Notes: a model not told the origin generated them from the sequence alone. Counted from the stretch's first letter, positions 54,771 to 63,024 are shown. The stretch: 64,000 nucleotides of DNA from Fischerella sp. PCC 9431 (GCF_000447295.1 NZ_KE650771.1:2681145-2745144); one strand, 5' to 3'. Made by a program: numbers and translations.

Positions 54771-56315
54771 TTATAACTTCGTCAACAATCCCAAGAAGCG
54801 CTTAGTATTTGGCGTCAGCAGTGTCCGTCGATAAGCATCCGCCGCTTTCTTAATTCCTTCTGCTTGGGTTGGGTAAGGATGAATGACGCTACTCATCTTA
54901 CTCAAACCAATTTTATTCACAATTGCTGTGGTGACTTCCGAAATCATCTCACCTGCATGACGGGCGACAATCGTTGCACCGATAATTTGATCTGATCCTT
55001 TTTTGTGGAAGATTTTGACAAAACCATCTTCTTCACCATCAGCGATCGCTCGATCTACACTACTAAAAGGTATCTTGATCGTATTTACATCAATGCCTTT
55101 TTCCTGGGCTTGTTGCTCATACATCCCCACATGAGCAATTTCTGGATCAGTATACGTTACCCACGGCATAATTAAATTACTCAGTTTATAACGTCCCAAA
55201 CCAAAGGGAGAAAATAAAGTATTCTTAATTACTATCCGCGCCGCCGCATCCGCAGCATGAGTAAATTTCCAATCCATGCAGATATCACCAGCAGCATAAA
55301 TCTTGGGGTTGGTGGTTTGCAAATAATCATTTACCATTACACCCCGTCGCTGATCATACTCCACACCCACAACTTCTAAATTCAAACCTTCTACATTCGG
55401 GACACGCCCCGCACCTGCTAAAATTTCATCTACCGTCACAGAATCTTCTCGACCATCACGGCTAAAATAAAGCTTCTTACCATCGCTAGTTTTTTCTACT
55501 CGCTGCATTTGGCAATTTAAAACCAAACGAATTCCTTCTTTCATAAAAACATTTTGGACAATTTCGGCAGCGTCAGTATCTTCTTTATTCAAAATCTGGG
55601 AACCGCGATGGAAAAGCACCACTTCACAACCCAAGCGCCGGAATGCTTGCGCCAATTCACAACCAATCGGTCCACCACCAATCACCGCCAAACGTCGTGG
55701 TCGTTGCGTCAGAGAAAAAACTGTCTCGTTAGTTAAATAACCTGCTTCTTCAATTCCTGGAATCGAAAGACGCGCCGCTCTTGCACCTGTAGCAATTACA
55801 GCTTTTTTATACTTGAGAGTTTTGTCACTAACGACTACAGTATTATTACTAGCAAAACTAGCGCTACCCAAAAACACATCAACTCCCAGCTTTTGAAAAC
55901 GTTCCGCCGAGTCGTGATGGCTAATACCAGCACGCAGCTTTCGCATTCTTTCCATAACTGCGGGAAAATCCACATCAACGTGTTGAGGGATATTGACTCC
56001 CAAGTTTCTCGCATTCCACATTTCACCCACAACCCGCGCCGAGCGGATCACACACTTTGACGGTACGCAACCCACATTCAAGCAATCTCCACCCATGAGA
56101 TGCTTTTCAATCAACGCCACCTTCAAACCCAAATCTAAACCCGCCGCACCCGCAGCTACTACCAATCCCGCCGTACCCGCACCAATCACAACCAAATCAT
56201 AACAATCAACAGGATTGGGATTTATCCAATCAGGTGGATGCACGTAGGAAACAAGCCTTTGATTATACTCATCTAATGGGCGAATGATGACTTTTGGCAA
56301 TTCAGAATTATACAT
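54771..56315 (-). CDS. Mercuric-reductase-like FAD/NAD(P) disulfide oxidoreductase
   Basis: 514 residues. FAD site LVVIGAGTAGLVVAAGAA (~42), redox disulphide CLNVGCVPSK (~78-87), NAD(P) loop AVIGGGPIGCELAQAFRRLG (~214), FAD motif IYAAGDI, and a dimerisation domain ending in HPYPTQAEGIKKAADAY. It lacks the N-terminal HMA domain and the C-terminal Cys pair needed for Hg(II), so the name is by family only. It leads downstream of two TVP38 genes and a glycosyltransferase on the same strand, an arrangement suggesting joint membrane or metalloid-related work (inference). Confidence 0.85.
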   Translation of the reverse strand: MYNSELPKVIIRPLDEYNQRLVSYVHPPDWINPNPVDCYDLVVIGAGTAGLVVAAGAAGLDLGLKVALIEKHLMGGDCLNVGCVPSKCVIRSARVVGEMWNARNLGVNIPQHVDVDFPAVMERMRKLRAGISHHDSAERFQKLGVDVFLGSASFASNNTVVVSDKTLKYKKAVIATGARAARLSIPGIEEAGYLTNETVFSLTQRPRRLAVIGGGPIGCELAQAFRRLGCEVVLFHRGSQILNKEDTDAAEIVQNVFMKEGIRLVLNCQMQRVEKTSDGKKLYFSRDGREDSVTVDEILAGAGRVPNVEGLNLEVVGVEYDQRRGVMVNDYLQTTNPKIYAAGDICMDWKFTHAADAAARIVIKNTLFSPFGLGRYKLSNLIMPWVTYTDPEIAHVGMYEQQAQEKGIDVNTIKIPFSSVDRAIADGEEDGFVKIFHKKGSDQIIGATIVARHAGEMISEVTTAIVNKIGLSKMSSVIHPYPTQAEGIKKAADAYRRTLLTPNTKRFLGLLTKL

Positions 56316-56474
56316 TTCTATAACCTTTTTATATTATTGATGATCAGCCCTTTCAAAGTTTAAATTTGGAAAATGAAAATATCTTGGTGTCTTGGCGTCT
56401 ATGTGGTGAAAAAATAATTGTTGAAACACCAAGACACAAAGGCTAATTCAAAATCCCAAATCGGATGACTCCTT

Positions 56475-57242
56475 CTACAAAACTTCTTGTTCAAGAGCTT
56501 TCCTTGCAATCCGAGTCACATAAATTGTGACTGCAATTGTGGCAATCAAGCCTATAATCCGAATTGCCCATTGTACTGTCGGGTTGGTTGGTTGAGTTTG
56601 TGTACCGATCATGGCCAGATTTCCGGCGAGGGAACCAATGTAAACATACATAATTGTTCCAGGAATCATGCCTATAGAACCAATAAAGTAGTCTTTGAGA
56701 GATACGTCGGTGACACCAAAGGCATAGTTTAATAAGTTAAAGGGAAATATTGGGGAAAGTCGGGTTAATAAAACTATTTTGAATCCTTCTCTACCGACAG
56801 CGCGGTCAATGGCGGCAAATTTTTTGTTATCTGCAATTTTTGTAGCTACCCAGTTTCTAGCTAGGTAACGTCCAACGAGAAAAGCTGCTGTTGCACCCAA
56901 GGTTGCACCAATAAAGACATAGATGGAACCCCAAATTACACCGAAGACGACACCTGCGCCTAAAGTGAGGATGGAACCTGGTAAAAAAGCAACGGTAGCA
57001 ATAATGTAGAGAATAATAAATGCGATCGCTCCTACAGTACCTAAACTGTCTATCCACTGCAAAGCGTTTCGCAACCATTCTTGAGGATTAAATCCGGGAG
57101 TTGTTACAGCTTCTTGTGCTAATACAGAGTTTGTGTTGAGGCAAAAAATAAAGATTAATACAAGTAGGGTGAAAAAGGTTTGTTTTATGAATTTATGTGA
57201 TTTTTGATAATTGATTTTATGGGCTAGATTTTTATTTTTCAT
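56475..57242 (-). CDS. TVP38/TMEM64 (DedA-like) membrane protein, copy 1
   Basis: 255 residues with about six hydrophobic segments. Family motifs: IATVAFLPGSILTLGAGVVFG, VGRYLARNWVATKI, VLLTRLSPIFPFNLLNYAFG, GSIGMIPGTIMYVYIGSLAG. The re-entrant FPFNLLNYAFG segment is diagnostic of this scramblase- or transporter-like family. An N-terminal helix (residues ~22-42) ends in a possible signal cleavage region (VLAQEAV). It is a close paralogue of the next gene upstream. Confidence 0.9.
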   Translation of the reverse strand: MKNKNLAHKINYQKSHKFIKQTFFTLLVLIFIFCLNTNSVLAQEAVTTPGFNPQEWLRNALQWIDSLGTVGAIAFIILYIIATVAFLPGSILTLGAGVVFGVIWGSIYVFIGATLGATAAFLVGRYLARNWVATKIADNKKFAAIDRAVGREGFKIVLLTRLSPIFPFNLLNYAFGVTDVSLKDYFIGSIGMIPGTIMYVYIGSLAGNLAMIGTQTQPTNPTVQWAIRIIGLIATIAVTIYVTRIARKALEQEVL

Positions 57243-57405
57243 GGGTGGTAAGTATTAGTATTAATTAATTAATACTTTATTGATAAAGTGTGTCGGTGCG
57301 TTATGCTGAAGCCATAACGCACCCTACATTTTAAAGTTTACTTTATTAATCATTTTTAACTGGTTGAATAATTTTTGAGAATAAACACTAATAAGTTTTT
57401 GATTT

Positions 57406-58107
57406 TTACTCGACGCTTTCTTTCAGCGCTTGTTGAGCTATTCTGTTTACGTAAACTGTGACAAGTACAGTGGCGATTAATCCGATTATTTGTATGAGCC
57501 ATTTTCCAATTTGTGCTTCTGGGGTTATTGGCTGATTGGGAGTGCTAATCATTGCTAAGTCGCCAGCCAGGGAACCAATATAAACATACATGACAGTACC
57601 GGGAATCATACCAACAGAACCCAAGATATAATCTTTCAATGAAACTTGGGTGATTCCGAAAGCATAATTTAACAAGTTAAATGGAAATATGGGAGACAAG
57701 CGAGTCAAAAAGACTATCTTCAATCCTTCTTTGGCAACTGCTTGATTGATGGCTTGAAATTTTGGATGCTTTTCTAATTGTCTACAAACCCAATCTCGTG
57801 ATAAATAACGTCCAATTAAGAATGCAAAAGTAGCGCCGAGAGTAGCAGCAATTAATACATAAATAGAACCCCACACTAAGCCAAATAGACAACCACCTTT
57901 GAGTGTGAGCAAGGAGCCGGGTATAAAGAGTAACGTTGCTAAGTTATAAATAAAAATAAATGCGATCGCACCAAAGGGGCCAAGACTTTCAATCCAAGTG
58001 ATTGATATTTGCAACCATCCCTGAATATTTAAATATTTGGCAGCAATAATCAGGCTGAGAACCAGAGAAAATAATAGTATTAATTTGAGCTTAGGTTTTT
58101 TTTGCAT
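57406..58107 (-). CDS. TVP38/TMEM64 (DedA-like) membrane protein, copy 2
   Basis: 233 residues: LFIPGSLLTLKGGCLFGLVW, LIGRYLSRDWVCRQLEKHPK, FLTRLSPIFPFNLLNYAFGI, GSVGMIPGTVMYVYIGSLAG. It aligns with copy 1 over nearly its full length, so this is a tandem duplication, moderately diverged. I start at ATG 58107 (MQKKPKLKL); the longer frame to 58143 translates a CTCCTTGTCC repeat. The 160-base gap between copies is AT-rich without a gene. Confidence 0.9.
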   Translation of the reverse strand: MQKKPKLKLILLFSLVLSLIIAAKYLNIQGWLQISITWIESLGPFGAIAFIFIYNLATLLFIPGSLLTLKGGCLFGLVWGSIYVLIAATLGATFAFLIGRYLSRDWVCRQLEKHPKFQAINQAVAKEGLKIVFLTRLSPIFPFNLLNYAFGITQVSLKDYILGSVGMIPGTVMYVYIGSLAGDLAMISTPNQPITPEAQIGKWLIQIIGLIATVLVTVYVNRIAQQALKESVE

Positions 58108-58222
58108 GTTGGAGATTAGCACAAGGAGGACAAGGGGGAGCATCCCGATTTTTTACCGCGCTTGGGTTAAAACTCTTAGCTAATAGCACAAGTCGTCTAA
58201 ATACCACTTCATAAAATCAAGC

Positions 58223-58271
58223 AGTCTGCTTTCAGCAGACTTTAGCTATGAGACTGCGATTTTAATCGCAG
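58223..58271. repeat. Two-hairpin repeat, copy B
   Basis: Stem 1 AGTCTGCT (58223-58230) with AGCAGACT (58234-58241), linker TTAGCTATGAG, stem 2 CTGCGAT (58254-58260) with ATCGCAG (58265-58271), then GCGGGTTTTTTGAA. It is preceded by CTTCATAAAATCAA and followed by ATTTGGGATGCTC, both shared with copy D. Confidence 0.7.
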
Positions 58272-58371
58272 GCGGGTTTTTTGAACATTTGGGATGCTCC
58301 CGGACAAGGGAGCAGGGAAAATAAGCAATGACCATTGACAAAAAAATTACATAAACAAGATGAGAAACAGC

Positions 58372-59094
58372 TTAAAACCTTTTAAATTTTTCTCGACGAT
58401 ACCAACTACAAATTTGTTGGGGGGGGATTCCGAGAAAATATGCGATGATGACTATTTGATTTATTAATGTTGTTTGCCAAATTCCCTTTTTGAGCCAGCG
58501 TCGGGCTGAAGTAATAACTGATACAGAAATAAGTGTGATTTTACCCACTTTTTTTAAACGTCGTATCAGTTCAAAGTCTTCCATAATCGGCAATTCTGGG
58601 AAATCGCCAACATGATTAAATATTTTTCTTGTTAAAAAAATTGCTTGATCACCGTATGGCATTTGTAGAAAGCGCGATCGCACGTTTACTCCCCATTCTA
58701 CTAGTCGCAAACTCGGCTGTTCTGCACCAATTCGCAAGCAAAACGCCCCAGCTACAACTCCAGGTTGTGTCAGTGCTTCGCGAACCATGACATCAAATCC
58801 AAGTGGTAAGCGAGTATCAGCATGGAGAAACAACAAAATCTCACCGCTAGCAACACCAGCACCCGCATTCATTTGCTTGGCGCGTCCAGGAGCAGATGAG
58901 ATGACTTTAATATCTAAAGACTCAGCGATTTGTACTGTTTCATCTTCGGAACCACCATCGACCACAATGACTTCGACATGATTACTTGGTTGCGTACTCG
59001 CTAAAGCTGTTTTGATGTTCTCCGCTTCATTGAGAGTCGGAATAATAATGGAAATTGTAGCAGTAGCAATATTTTGACTAATAATTTCTGACAA
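58372..59094 (-). CDS. Family 2 glycosyltransferase (TIGR04283 type)
   Basis: 240 residues: SIIIPTLNEAENI, EVIVVDGGSEDETVQIA, GRAKQMNAGAGVASGEIL, LFLHADTRLP (DxD-like), VNVRSRFLQMPYGDQAIF, MEDFELIRRLKKVG, WLKKGIWQTTLINQ. This matches the group named for arsenosugar biosynthesis in cyanobacteria. The start is a TTG at 59094 with GGAG eleven bases upstream; no ATG is available. It is first of the glycosyltransferase/TVP38/TVP38/oxidoreductase set on the minus strand. Confidence 0.85.
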   Translation of the reverse strand: MSEIISQNIATATISIIIPTLNEAENIKTALASTQPSNHVEVIVVDGGSEDETVQIAESLDIKVISSAPGRAKQMNAGAGVASGEILLFLHADTRLPLGFDVMVREALTQPGVVAGAFCLRIGAEQPSLRLVEWGVNVRSRFLQMPYGDQAIFLTRKIFNHVGDFPELPIMEDFELIRRLKKVGKITLISVSVITSARRWLKKGIWQTTLINQIVIIAYFLGIPPQQICSWYRREKFKRF

Positions 59095-59267
59095 TTGATC
59101 TGTATCTCCGAACTTTGCTATGTTTTGAGAAATTATCTAACTAATATGAAAAGTTGTAACACTTCTCCATCTTATGCAAGATGTTCTTTCTCTGTTATGG
59201 TGTTAATTTTTACTGGATAAGTAGCTCGAATCACGCCAATTGTGTGGTTATGAGAGAGGATATGAAA

Positions 59268-59561
59268 ATGGGGATAAAACAATTACTGCAAGAAAAACGA
59301 GAAGAAATCCTGAGCATTGCTGCTAAACATGGAGCTTATAACCTGAGAGTTTTTGGTAGTGTGGCTAGAGGTGATGAAACAGAAACAAGTGATATTGATT
59401 TTTTAGTTGATTACGATTTAGAGAAAATTTCGGCTTGGTTTCCTGGTGGGTTAATTTTCGATTTAGAAACTTTGTTAAATCGAAAAGTAGATGTAGTCAC
59501 AACTCAATCTTTATATGATTCAAATCGGGATAAAGTTTTTCATGAGGCTGTTCCCTTATGA
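59268..59561 (+). CDS. MNT-type minimal nucleotidyltransferase (MntA-like)
   Basis: 97 residues. The nucleotidyltransferase signature is complete: VFGSVARGDETETSDIDFLV (Gly-Ser at 30-31, Asp at 43 and 45). These proteins AMPylate and silence a partner HEPN toxin. ATG 59268 has AGAGGA seven bases upstream; ATG 59262 is too close to that site. The HEPN partner expected right downstream is missing except for its first ten codons (see 59558-59590), so this antitoxin is orphaned. Confidence 0.85.
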   Translation: MGIKQLLQEKREEILSIAAKHGAYNLRVFGSVARGDETETSDIDFLVDYDLEKISAWFPGGLIFDLETLLNRKVDVVTTQSLYDSNRDKVFHEAVPL

Positions 59562-59590
59562 AAGATAGTCGAATTTATGTTTCTAAATAG
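59558..59590 (+). pseudogene. Remnant of a HEPN (DUF86-type) toxin gene start
   Basis: An ATG overlapping the mntA-like stop (ATGA) opens MKDSRIYVSK and then hits TAG. MKDSRIY is the usual beginning of DUF86/HEPN partners of MNT proteins. The rest is gone: the pentapeptide gene starts 17 bases later. Confidence 0.45.
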
Positions 59591-59607
59591 TGATTGGAGA
59601 ATGATCA

Positions 59608-60126
59608 ATGAAGCGTAATTTTACAGCTTGGTTAAAGTCTATTTTATGTGTTGTGCTATTTGTTTGTTTTACAGGATTGTTGTCAATCTTCAACACTCCT
59701 GCTGTTCTTGCACAGGAAAACACGGTTAACTATACACTCTCTGATTTACGAAATCGAGATTTTGCTCATCAAGATTTGCATGGAACATCCTTTGCAGGTG
59801 CAGAAATGCAGCTAGCAAATTTTCAGGGAGCAAATTTGAGTGGAACTATTTTGACTAAGGGGTCATTTTTACAAGCAGATTTGAGTGATGCTAATCTAGC
59901 AGAAGCATTTGCCGATCGCGTCATTTTTAATAAAGCTAATTTAACCAATGCAATTTTCACCGATGCGATGCTTGCTAGCAGTCGCTTTTTTGAAGCGGAT
60001 ATTACAGGTGCAGATTTTTCCGGTGCAATTGTTGATGCTTATCAAGTGAAATTAATGTGCGATCGCGCTGATGGTGTGAATCCGGTAACTGGTGTTTCAA
60101 CCCGCGAAAGTTTGGGATGTCGGTGA
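59608..60126 (+). CDS. Secreted/lumenal pentapeptide repeat protein
   Basis: 172 residues. A signal peptide (~1-36: basic [11 protein letters not shown], hydrophobic core, AVLAQ cleavage) precedes about 15 pentapeptide repeats ([55 protein letters not shown]). A conserved C-terminal cap with two cysteines follows ([23 protein letters not shown]), which may form a disulphide. It resembles thylakoid-lumen pentapeptide proteins. Function unknown. Confidence 0.85.
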   Translation: MKRNFTAWLKSILCVVLFVCFTGLLSIFNTPAVLAQENTVNYTLSDLRNRDFAHQDLHGTSFAGAEMQLANFQGANLSGTILTKGSFLQADLSDANLAEAFADRVIFNKANLTNAIFTDAMLASSRFFEADITGADFSGAIVDAYQVKLMCDRADGVNPVTGVSTRESLGCR

Positions 60127-60191
60127 ATTTTTGGACAAAGAGGACACGGGGGACAAGGGAAGTATTAATATAATTAAGTATAAATTGTGAA

Positions 60192-60608
60192 TTAATCAAT
60201 TGCTAGAAAATCTGCGGGAGTAATGATTTGGTTTTGATATTCGGGTATAGTCTTGAGTATTAAAAGGTCTTTGTCTCCTGTGATTAAAAACTCTGCGTTT
60301 GAGTCTTTAGCAAGTTCTAAAAATTTGTTGTCGTCCGGATCTCTACAAGTGTTTACTTGAGATTTGATTTCTAGAAAGTGACTGTATTTTTTAACTACAT
60401 TCAAAAAATCTTGTCTGTCTTCATCTGAAATATATTTATCAAACTTAGGTTTATAAATTCGCGTCTTTAATTCTTGATAAGTTTCATCGCTTTGAGCAAT
60501 TTTGAATTGTTGATAGGCTTTATTTAAGGCTTTACGGGCTGTTCCATCTGGACTCAAAGCAGCACTAAGTAAAACATTTGTGTCAATGACAACTAGTTTA
60601 TGATTCAT
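60192..60608 (-). CDS. PIN-family toxin component (TIGR00305 type)
   Basis: 138 residues. LVVIDTNVLLSAALSPDGTA (first Asp), ARKALNKAYQQFKIAQSDET, DPDDNKFLELAKDSNAEFLI with the acidic cluster, and TGDKDLLIL carrying the last Asp. This is the putative toxin PIN family of ribonucleases. ATG 60608 overlaps the antitoxin stop (ATGAATCATAA); the frame reaches a TTG at 60614. All four acidic residues are present, so it is probably active. Confidence 0.82.
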   Translation of the reverse strand: MNHKLVVIDTNVLLSAALSPDGTARKALNKAYQQFKIAQSDETYQELKTRIYKPKFDKYISDEDRQDFLNVVKKYSHFLEIKSQVNTCRDPDDNKFLELAKDSNAEFLITGDKDLLILKTIPEYQNQIITPADFLAID

Positions 60609-60825
60609 CGACAAGTAATTCTTCTAAAATTTCTTCTGTTAGTCCTTTGGATTGAGCATTTCTGCCGATTCTGTCAAAAACACTCAGTAAATCTTCATCT
60701 TTATTTTCTGGAGAGTGTTTTTTGATTTCTTGAATGAGTTGTTTTTGTTCTTGTGCTGGAAGTTGTAGGACAAGATTAAGAATTTCCTCGAAGGTCAGAG
60801 GAAGTTGATAGTTTTTTTGATTCAT
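60598..60825 (-). CDS. Antitoxin-like partner of the PIN protein
   Basis: 75 residues, acidic and helical: PLTFEEILNLVLQLPAQEQK, QLIQEIKKHSPENKDEDL, GLTEEILEELLVDES. The LP..E...L..I pattern is like the DUF2281/VapB-type antitoxin starts. It precedes and overlaps the PIN gene by 11 bases, so the two are coupled. It is unrelated in detail to the antitoxin at 36401. The family is not certain. Confidence 0.7.
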   Translation of the reverse strand: MNQKNYQLPLTFEEILNLVLQLPAQEQKQLIQEIKKHSPENKDEDLLSVFDRIGRNAQSKGLTEEILEELLVDES

Positions 60826-61026
60826 GGTGGATTCTAAAGTTAAGGGTTAAATTTCCAAAAACTCACTATACTGGCTCAACAACTCTATCTTCCCAATAAC
60901 TGATTTTTCCATTATTGCAAGTTCTGCAAGCGTTGGCGAAGCCTTTCTGAAAACGATCGCTCCAAGCATCTAGTCTCCAAAAATGGTATCAAAGAGCGAT
61001 CGCATTTTGTCAGGTATGATAATATA

Positions 61027-61422
61027 CTAAGTTAAGAATACTTCGTCCGTAGAGATTTCATTTGATGTACCTTTTAGGCGAGTTGCGGTACTTTTACGGA
61101 CGCGATTGCTTTTGCGAACACCACCAGCCATTTCATATTCGTTGCTATCTTTGCCATACTTACAAGCTACCCCAGTCAACATTCTCTCAGAGAGATCACC
61201 CAAGGTTTTTTCTAGTTGTTTGATTTGAGTTCTAGAAGAGTCGATGACAGAGAGGGCGCTGTTATAAGCGAGAATGTTCTTACGTAACTGCTCCATTAAC
61301 TGATTCATATTTTCTAAATTGCAAGCATCCCCAAAATTTATGTTTGGATCAATAGACGCTAATCCTGCGGCTCTTAACTCAGCATGTTTGAGAACACGAG
61401 ATGTACGTTTGGGACGTGACAT
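61027..61422 (-). CDS. Hypothetical protein with central coiled segment
   Basis: 131 residues. Basic start (SRPKRTSRVLKHAELRAAGL), a central helix likely to form a coiled coil (NMNQLMEQLRKNILAYNSAL, SRTQIKQLEKTLGDLSERM), then GVACKYGKDSNEYEMAGGV and a very basic KSNRVRKSTATRLK. I do not know the family; it looks like small cyanobacterial proteins found in several genomes. It may bind nucleic acid because both ends are basic (inference). It is the last gene before the right repeat arm. Confidence 0.65.
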   Translation of the reverse strand: MSRPKRTSRVLKHAELRAAGLASIDPNINFGDACNLENMNQLMEQLRKNILAYNSALSVIDSSRTQIKQLEKTLGDLSERMLTGVACKYGKDSNEYEMAGGVRKSNRVRKSTATRLKGTSNEISTDEVFLT

Positions 61423-61703
61423 AGATTATACTCTCTACTAAAGGTCATAAACCTAGTTTGCACAAATCAAGGGGAATGACGGCTCAGGGGAATTCACAAA
61501 TAATTGTGTTTTTTCTAACAAGTTTTTTATCCAATTAGAGTAATTTCTCTGATTTAACACTTAGTATTTAATTGAGTTTGCGATCGCGTAGCGGCTGCTT
61601 TGCAGCATCGCTCTAAGGCTACGGTGTACACACAAGTCAAGTCGAAAATCTTCAAGCTGAACCAATATCCCGCCTAGAACTAAAGTTCCAGGCTAATAGC
61701 TTA

Positions 61704-61787
61704 AGTCCACTTAAGTGGACTAAATCGAATTTCTCTATGAGTCCTATGAAGAGGAGTTTTGCTATGAGACTCGGAATTTATTCCGAG
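61704..61787. repeat. Two-hairpin repeat, copy C
   Basis: Stem 1 is the perfect palindrome AGTCCACTTAAGTGGACT (61704-61721). After a longer linker containing GTTTTGCTATGAG, stem 2 is CTCGGAAT (61770-61777) with ATTCCGAG (61780-61787), followed by GCGGG as in copy B. Confidence 0.65.
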
Positions 61788-62053
61788 GCGGGATGTAATA
61801 CACTGCACCAAGATTTGTGTGTACACCTTAGCCTTTTTAAGGGGGGTTAGGAGGGATCAACAAGTGCCTAAAATCACAGCAAATTATACCGATTCAAAAA
61901 ATGTTTGCGACACATTCAGAATATGAGACGCGATCATCTGGATATGAGACGCGATAAATCGCGTCTCTACAATAAAATTTATCTGTCGCATTCTTTTTTC
62001 AAATTGGTATTACTTTTCAAACAATCTCTGAAGACGACTTCATAAAATCAAAC

Positions 62054-62101
62054 AGTCTGCTGAAGCAAACTTTTACTATGAGACCGCGATTTTAATCGCA
62101 G
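62054..62101. repeat. Two-hairpin repeat, copy D
   Basis: Stem 1 AGTCTGCT (62054-62061) with AGCAAACT (62064-62071), linker TTTACTATGAG, stem 2 CGCGATT with AATCGCAG-like sequence to 62101, then GCGTTTTTTGAA. Flanks match copy B (CTTCATAAAATCAA before, ATTTGGGATGCTC after). Confidence 0.7.
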
Positions 62102-62156
62102 GCGTTTTTTGAATATTTGGGATGCTCTCTCCCAGGTTTGTAACCACAAAATTGAT

Positions 62157-62335
62157 GTTAATAAGCAAAACCAAAGAAGATTGAACTGACACTTTGATGT
62201 TCTCTACGGTTCGAGAAGGGTTAATAAGCAAAACCAAAGAAGATTGAACTGACACTGTGATGTTCTCTATGGTTCAAGAAGAGTTAATAAGCAAAACCAA
62301 AGAGGATTGAACCAACACTTTGATGTTCTCTATGG
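62157..62335. repeat. Three 63-bp tandem repeats, right arm
   Basis: Units start at 62157, 62220 and 62283 (GTTAATAAGCAAAACCAAAG...). They are the reverse complement of the left-arm units and keep the exact 63-base period and the TTGAAC(C/T)/GGTTC(A/G)A hairpin arms with small changes. Confidence 0.9.
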
Positions 62336-62492
62336 ATTGAGGTAATGTCTGTTATCAGCGCTAATTTTGAAAATGCGATCGCTCTGTAGGTTGGGTTGAG
62401 CGATCGCAAAACCCAACAAAGTGGAGAGCATGTTGGGTTTCGTTTCTTAACACCAAGCGTATTGGATTATATCTGTGAACCTGTCCAGGATT

Positions 62493-62526
62493 AGACCCCC
62501 GACTTCCTTTAAGAAATTGGGGGTCT
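62493..62526 (-). terminator. Hairpin after the right-arm small gene
   Basis: AGACCCCC (62493-62500) pairs with GGGGGTCT (62519-62526), with an inner GACTT/AAATT-like extension. It occupies the same place as the left-arm hairpin but with a different sequence. No T tract follows on the minus strand. Confidence 0.4.
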
Positions 62527-62536
62527 TTCCCTGTTA

Positions 62537-62749
62537 CTATTTCGTTTGTGTAATTTTTTTCATTGTTTGAGCGATCGCTTTGGCGTCCTTAACATCAAAG
62601 GTTTGCTCATCGCCATTATTCCAGGTAATAAAACAGACAAATCGCCACGACCTCTGTAAATGAACATCACAAAATCGAATTTGACGAGCGTGAGTTAAAT
62701 TTAACAAGCCTCTTGTGGGTGTTTGACAAAGAATTGGTTGTGGCATCAT
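62537..62749 (-). CDS. Small hypothetical protein, right-arm copy
   Basis: 70 residues, nearly identical to the copy at 32031-32246: MMPQPILCQTPTRGLLNLTH, ARQIRFCDVHLQRSWRFVCF, NGDEQTFDVKDAKAIAQTMK. His replaces Tyr after LNLT, and the last Tyr is lost to a TAG. The frame upstream of the two ATGs is also open (to 62920) and largely matched in the left arm, but that stretch reads like repeat DNA, so I start at MMPQP. Function unknown. Confidence 0.6.
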   Translation of the reverse strand: MMPQPILCQTPTRGLLNLTHARQIRFCDVHLQRSWRFVCFITWNNGDEQTFDVKDAKAIAQTMKKITQTK

Positions 62750-62931
62750 ATTTAATAAGACCTTATTAATAAAGGTTGGGTGGGAGAGGCGTTGTCTACT
62801 TGCAGGTGGGAACGCCTCTCTTATTTGTATATTAATACGAATAATTCTTATTGGCAATACCTTTTTAAATATTTTTTTGTACTGATGTATATTTAAAATG
62901 CTGTAATGTATATTGAACAATAGATGATTTT

Positions 62932-63019
62932 GTAGAGACGCGATTCATCGCGTCTGATTCATCGCGTCTAATTTATGGCGTCTAATTTATCACGTCTGAT
63001 TTATGGCGTCTGATTTATC
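62932..63019. repeat. Palindrome and 14-bp minisatellite, outer end of right arm
   Basis: A hairpin GAGACGCGAT/ATCGCGTCT (62936-62955) leads into five 14-base units of the type GCGTCTGATTTATC (62950-63019), with A/G and C/G variants. The left arm has two units in mirror orientation. Confidence 0.8.
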
Positions 63020-63024
63020 GCGTT

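Larger units (their letters stand above)
61423..62128. other. Gene-free repeat cluster before the right arm
   Basis: About 700 bases with no supported gene. It contains two-hairpin repeat copies C and D, the imperfect palindrome GTAGCGGCTGCTTTGCAGC-type sequence near 61590, a hairpin GCCTAGAACT/AGTTCCAGGC at 61672-61693, and a GAGACGCGAT/ATCGCGTCTC palindrome at 61946-61967. Confidence 0.6.
62129..63024. repeat. Long inverted repeat, right arm
   Basis: Reverse-complement counterpart of 31763-32590, with the same order of landmarks: CTCCCAGGTT, three 63-bp repeats, the GTCTGTTATCAGCGC block, the small gene, AATACGAATAATTCTTATTGG, AATGCTGTAATGTATATTGAA and the 14-bp array. Differences are scattered substitutions, a different hairpin after the small gene and a longer 14-bp array. 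Confidence 0.85.

Noticed and set aside
62157..62335. Possible 21-residue repeat peptide encoded by the 63-bp units
   Set aside because: The one frame that is open across two units (SRRVNKQNQRRLNQHFDV...) has a TGA in other units of both arms.
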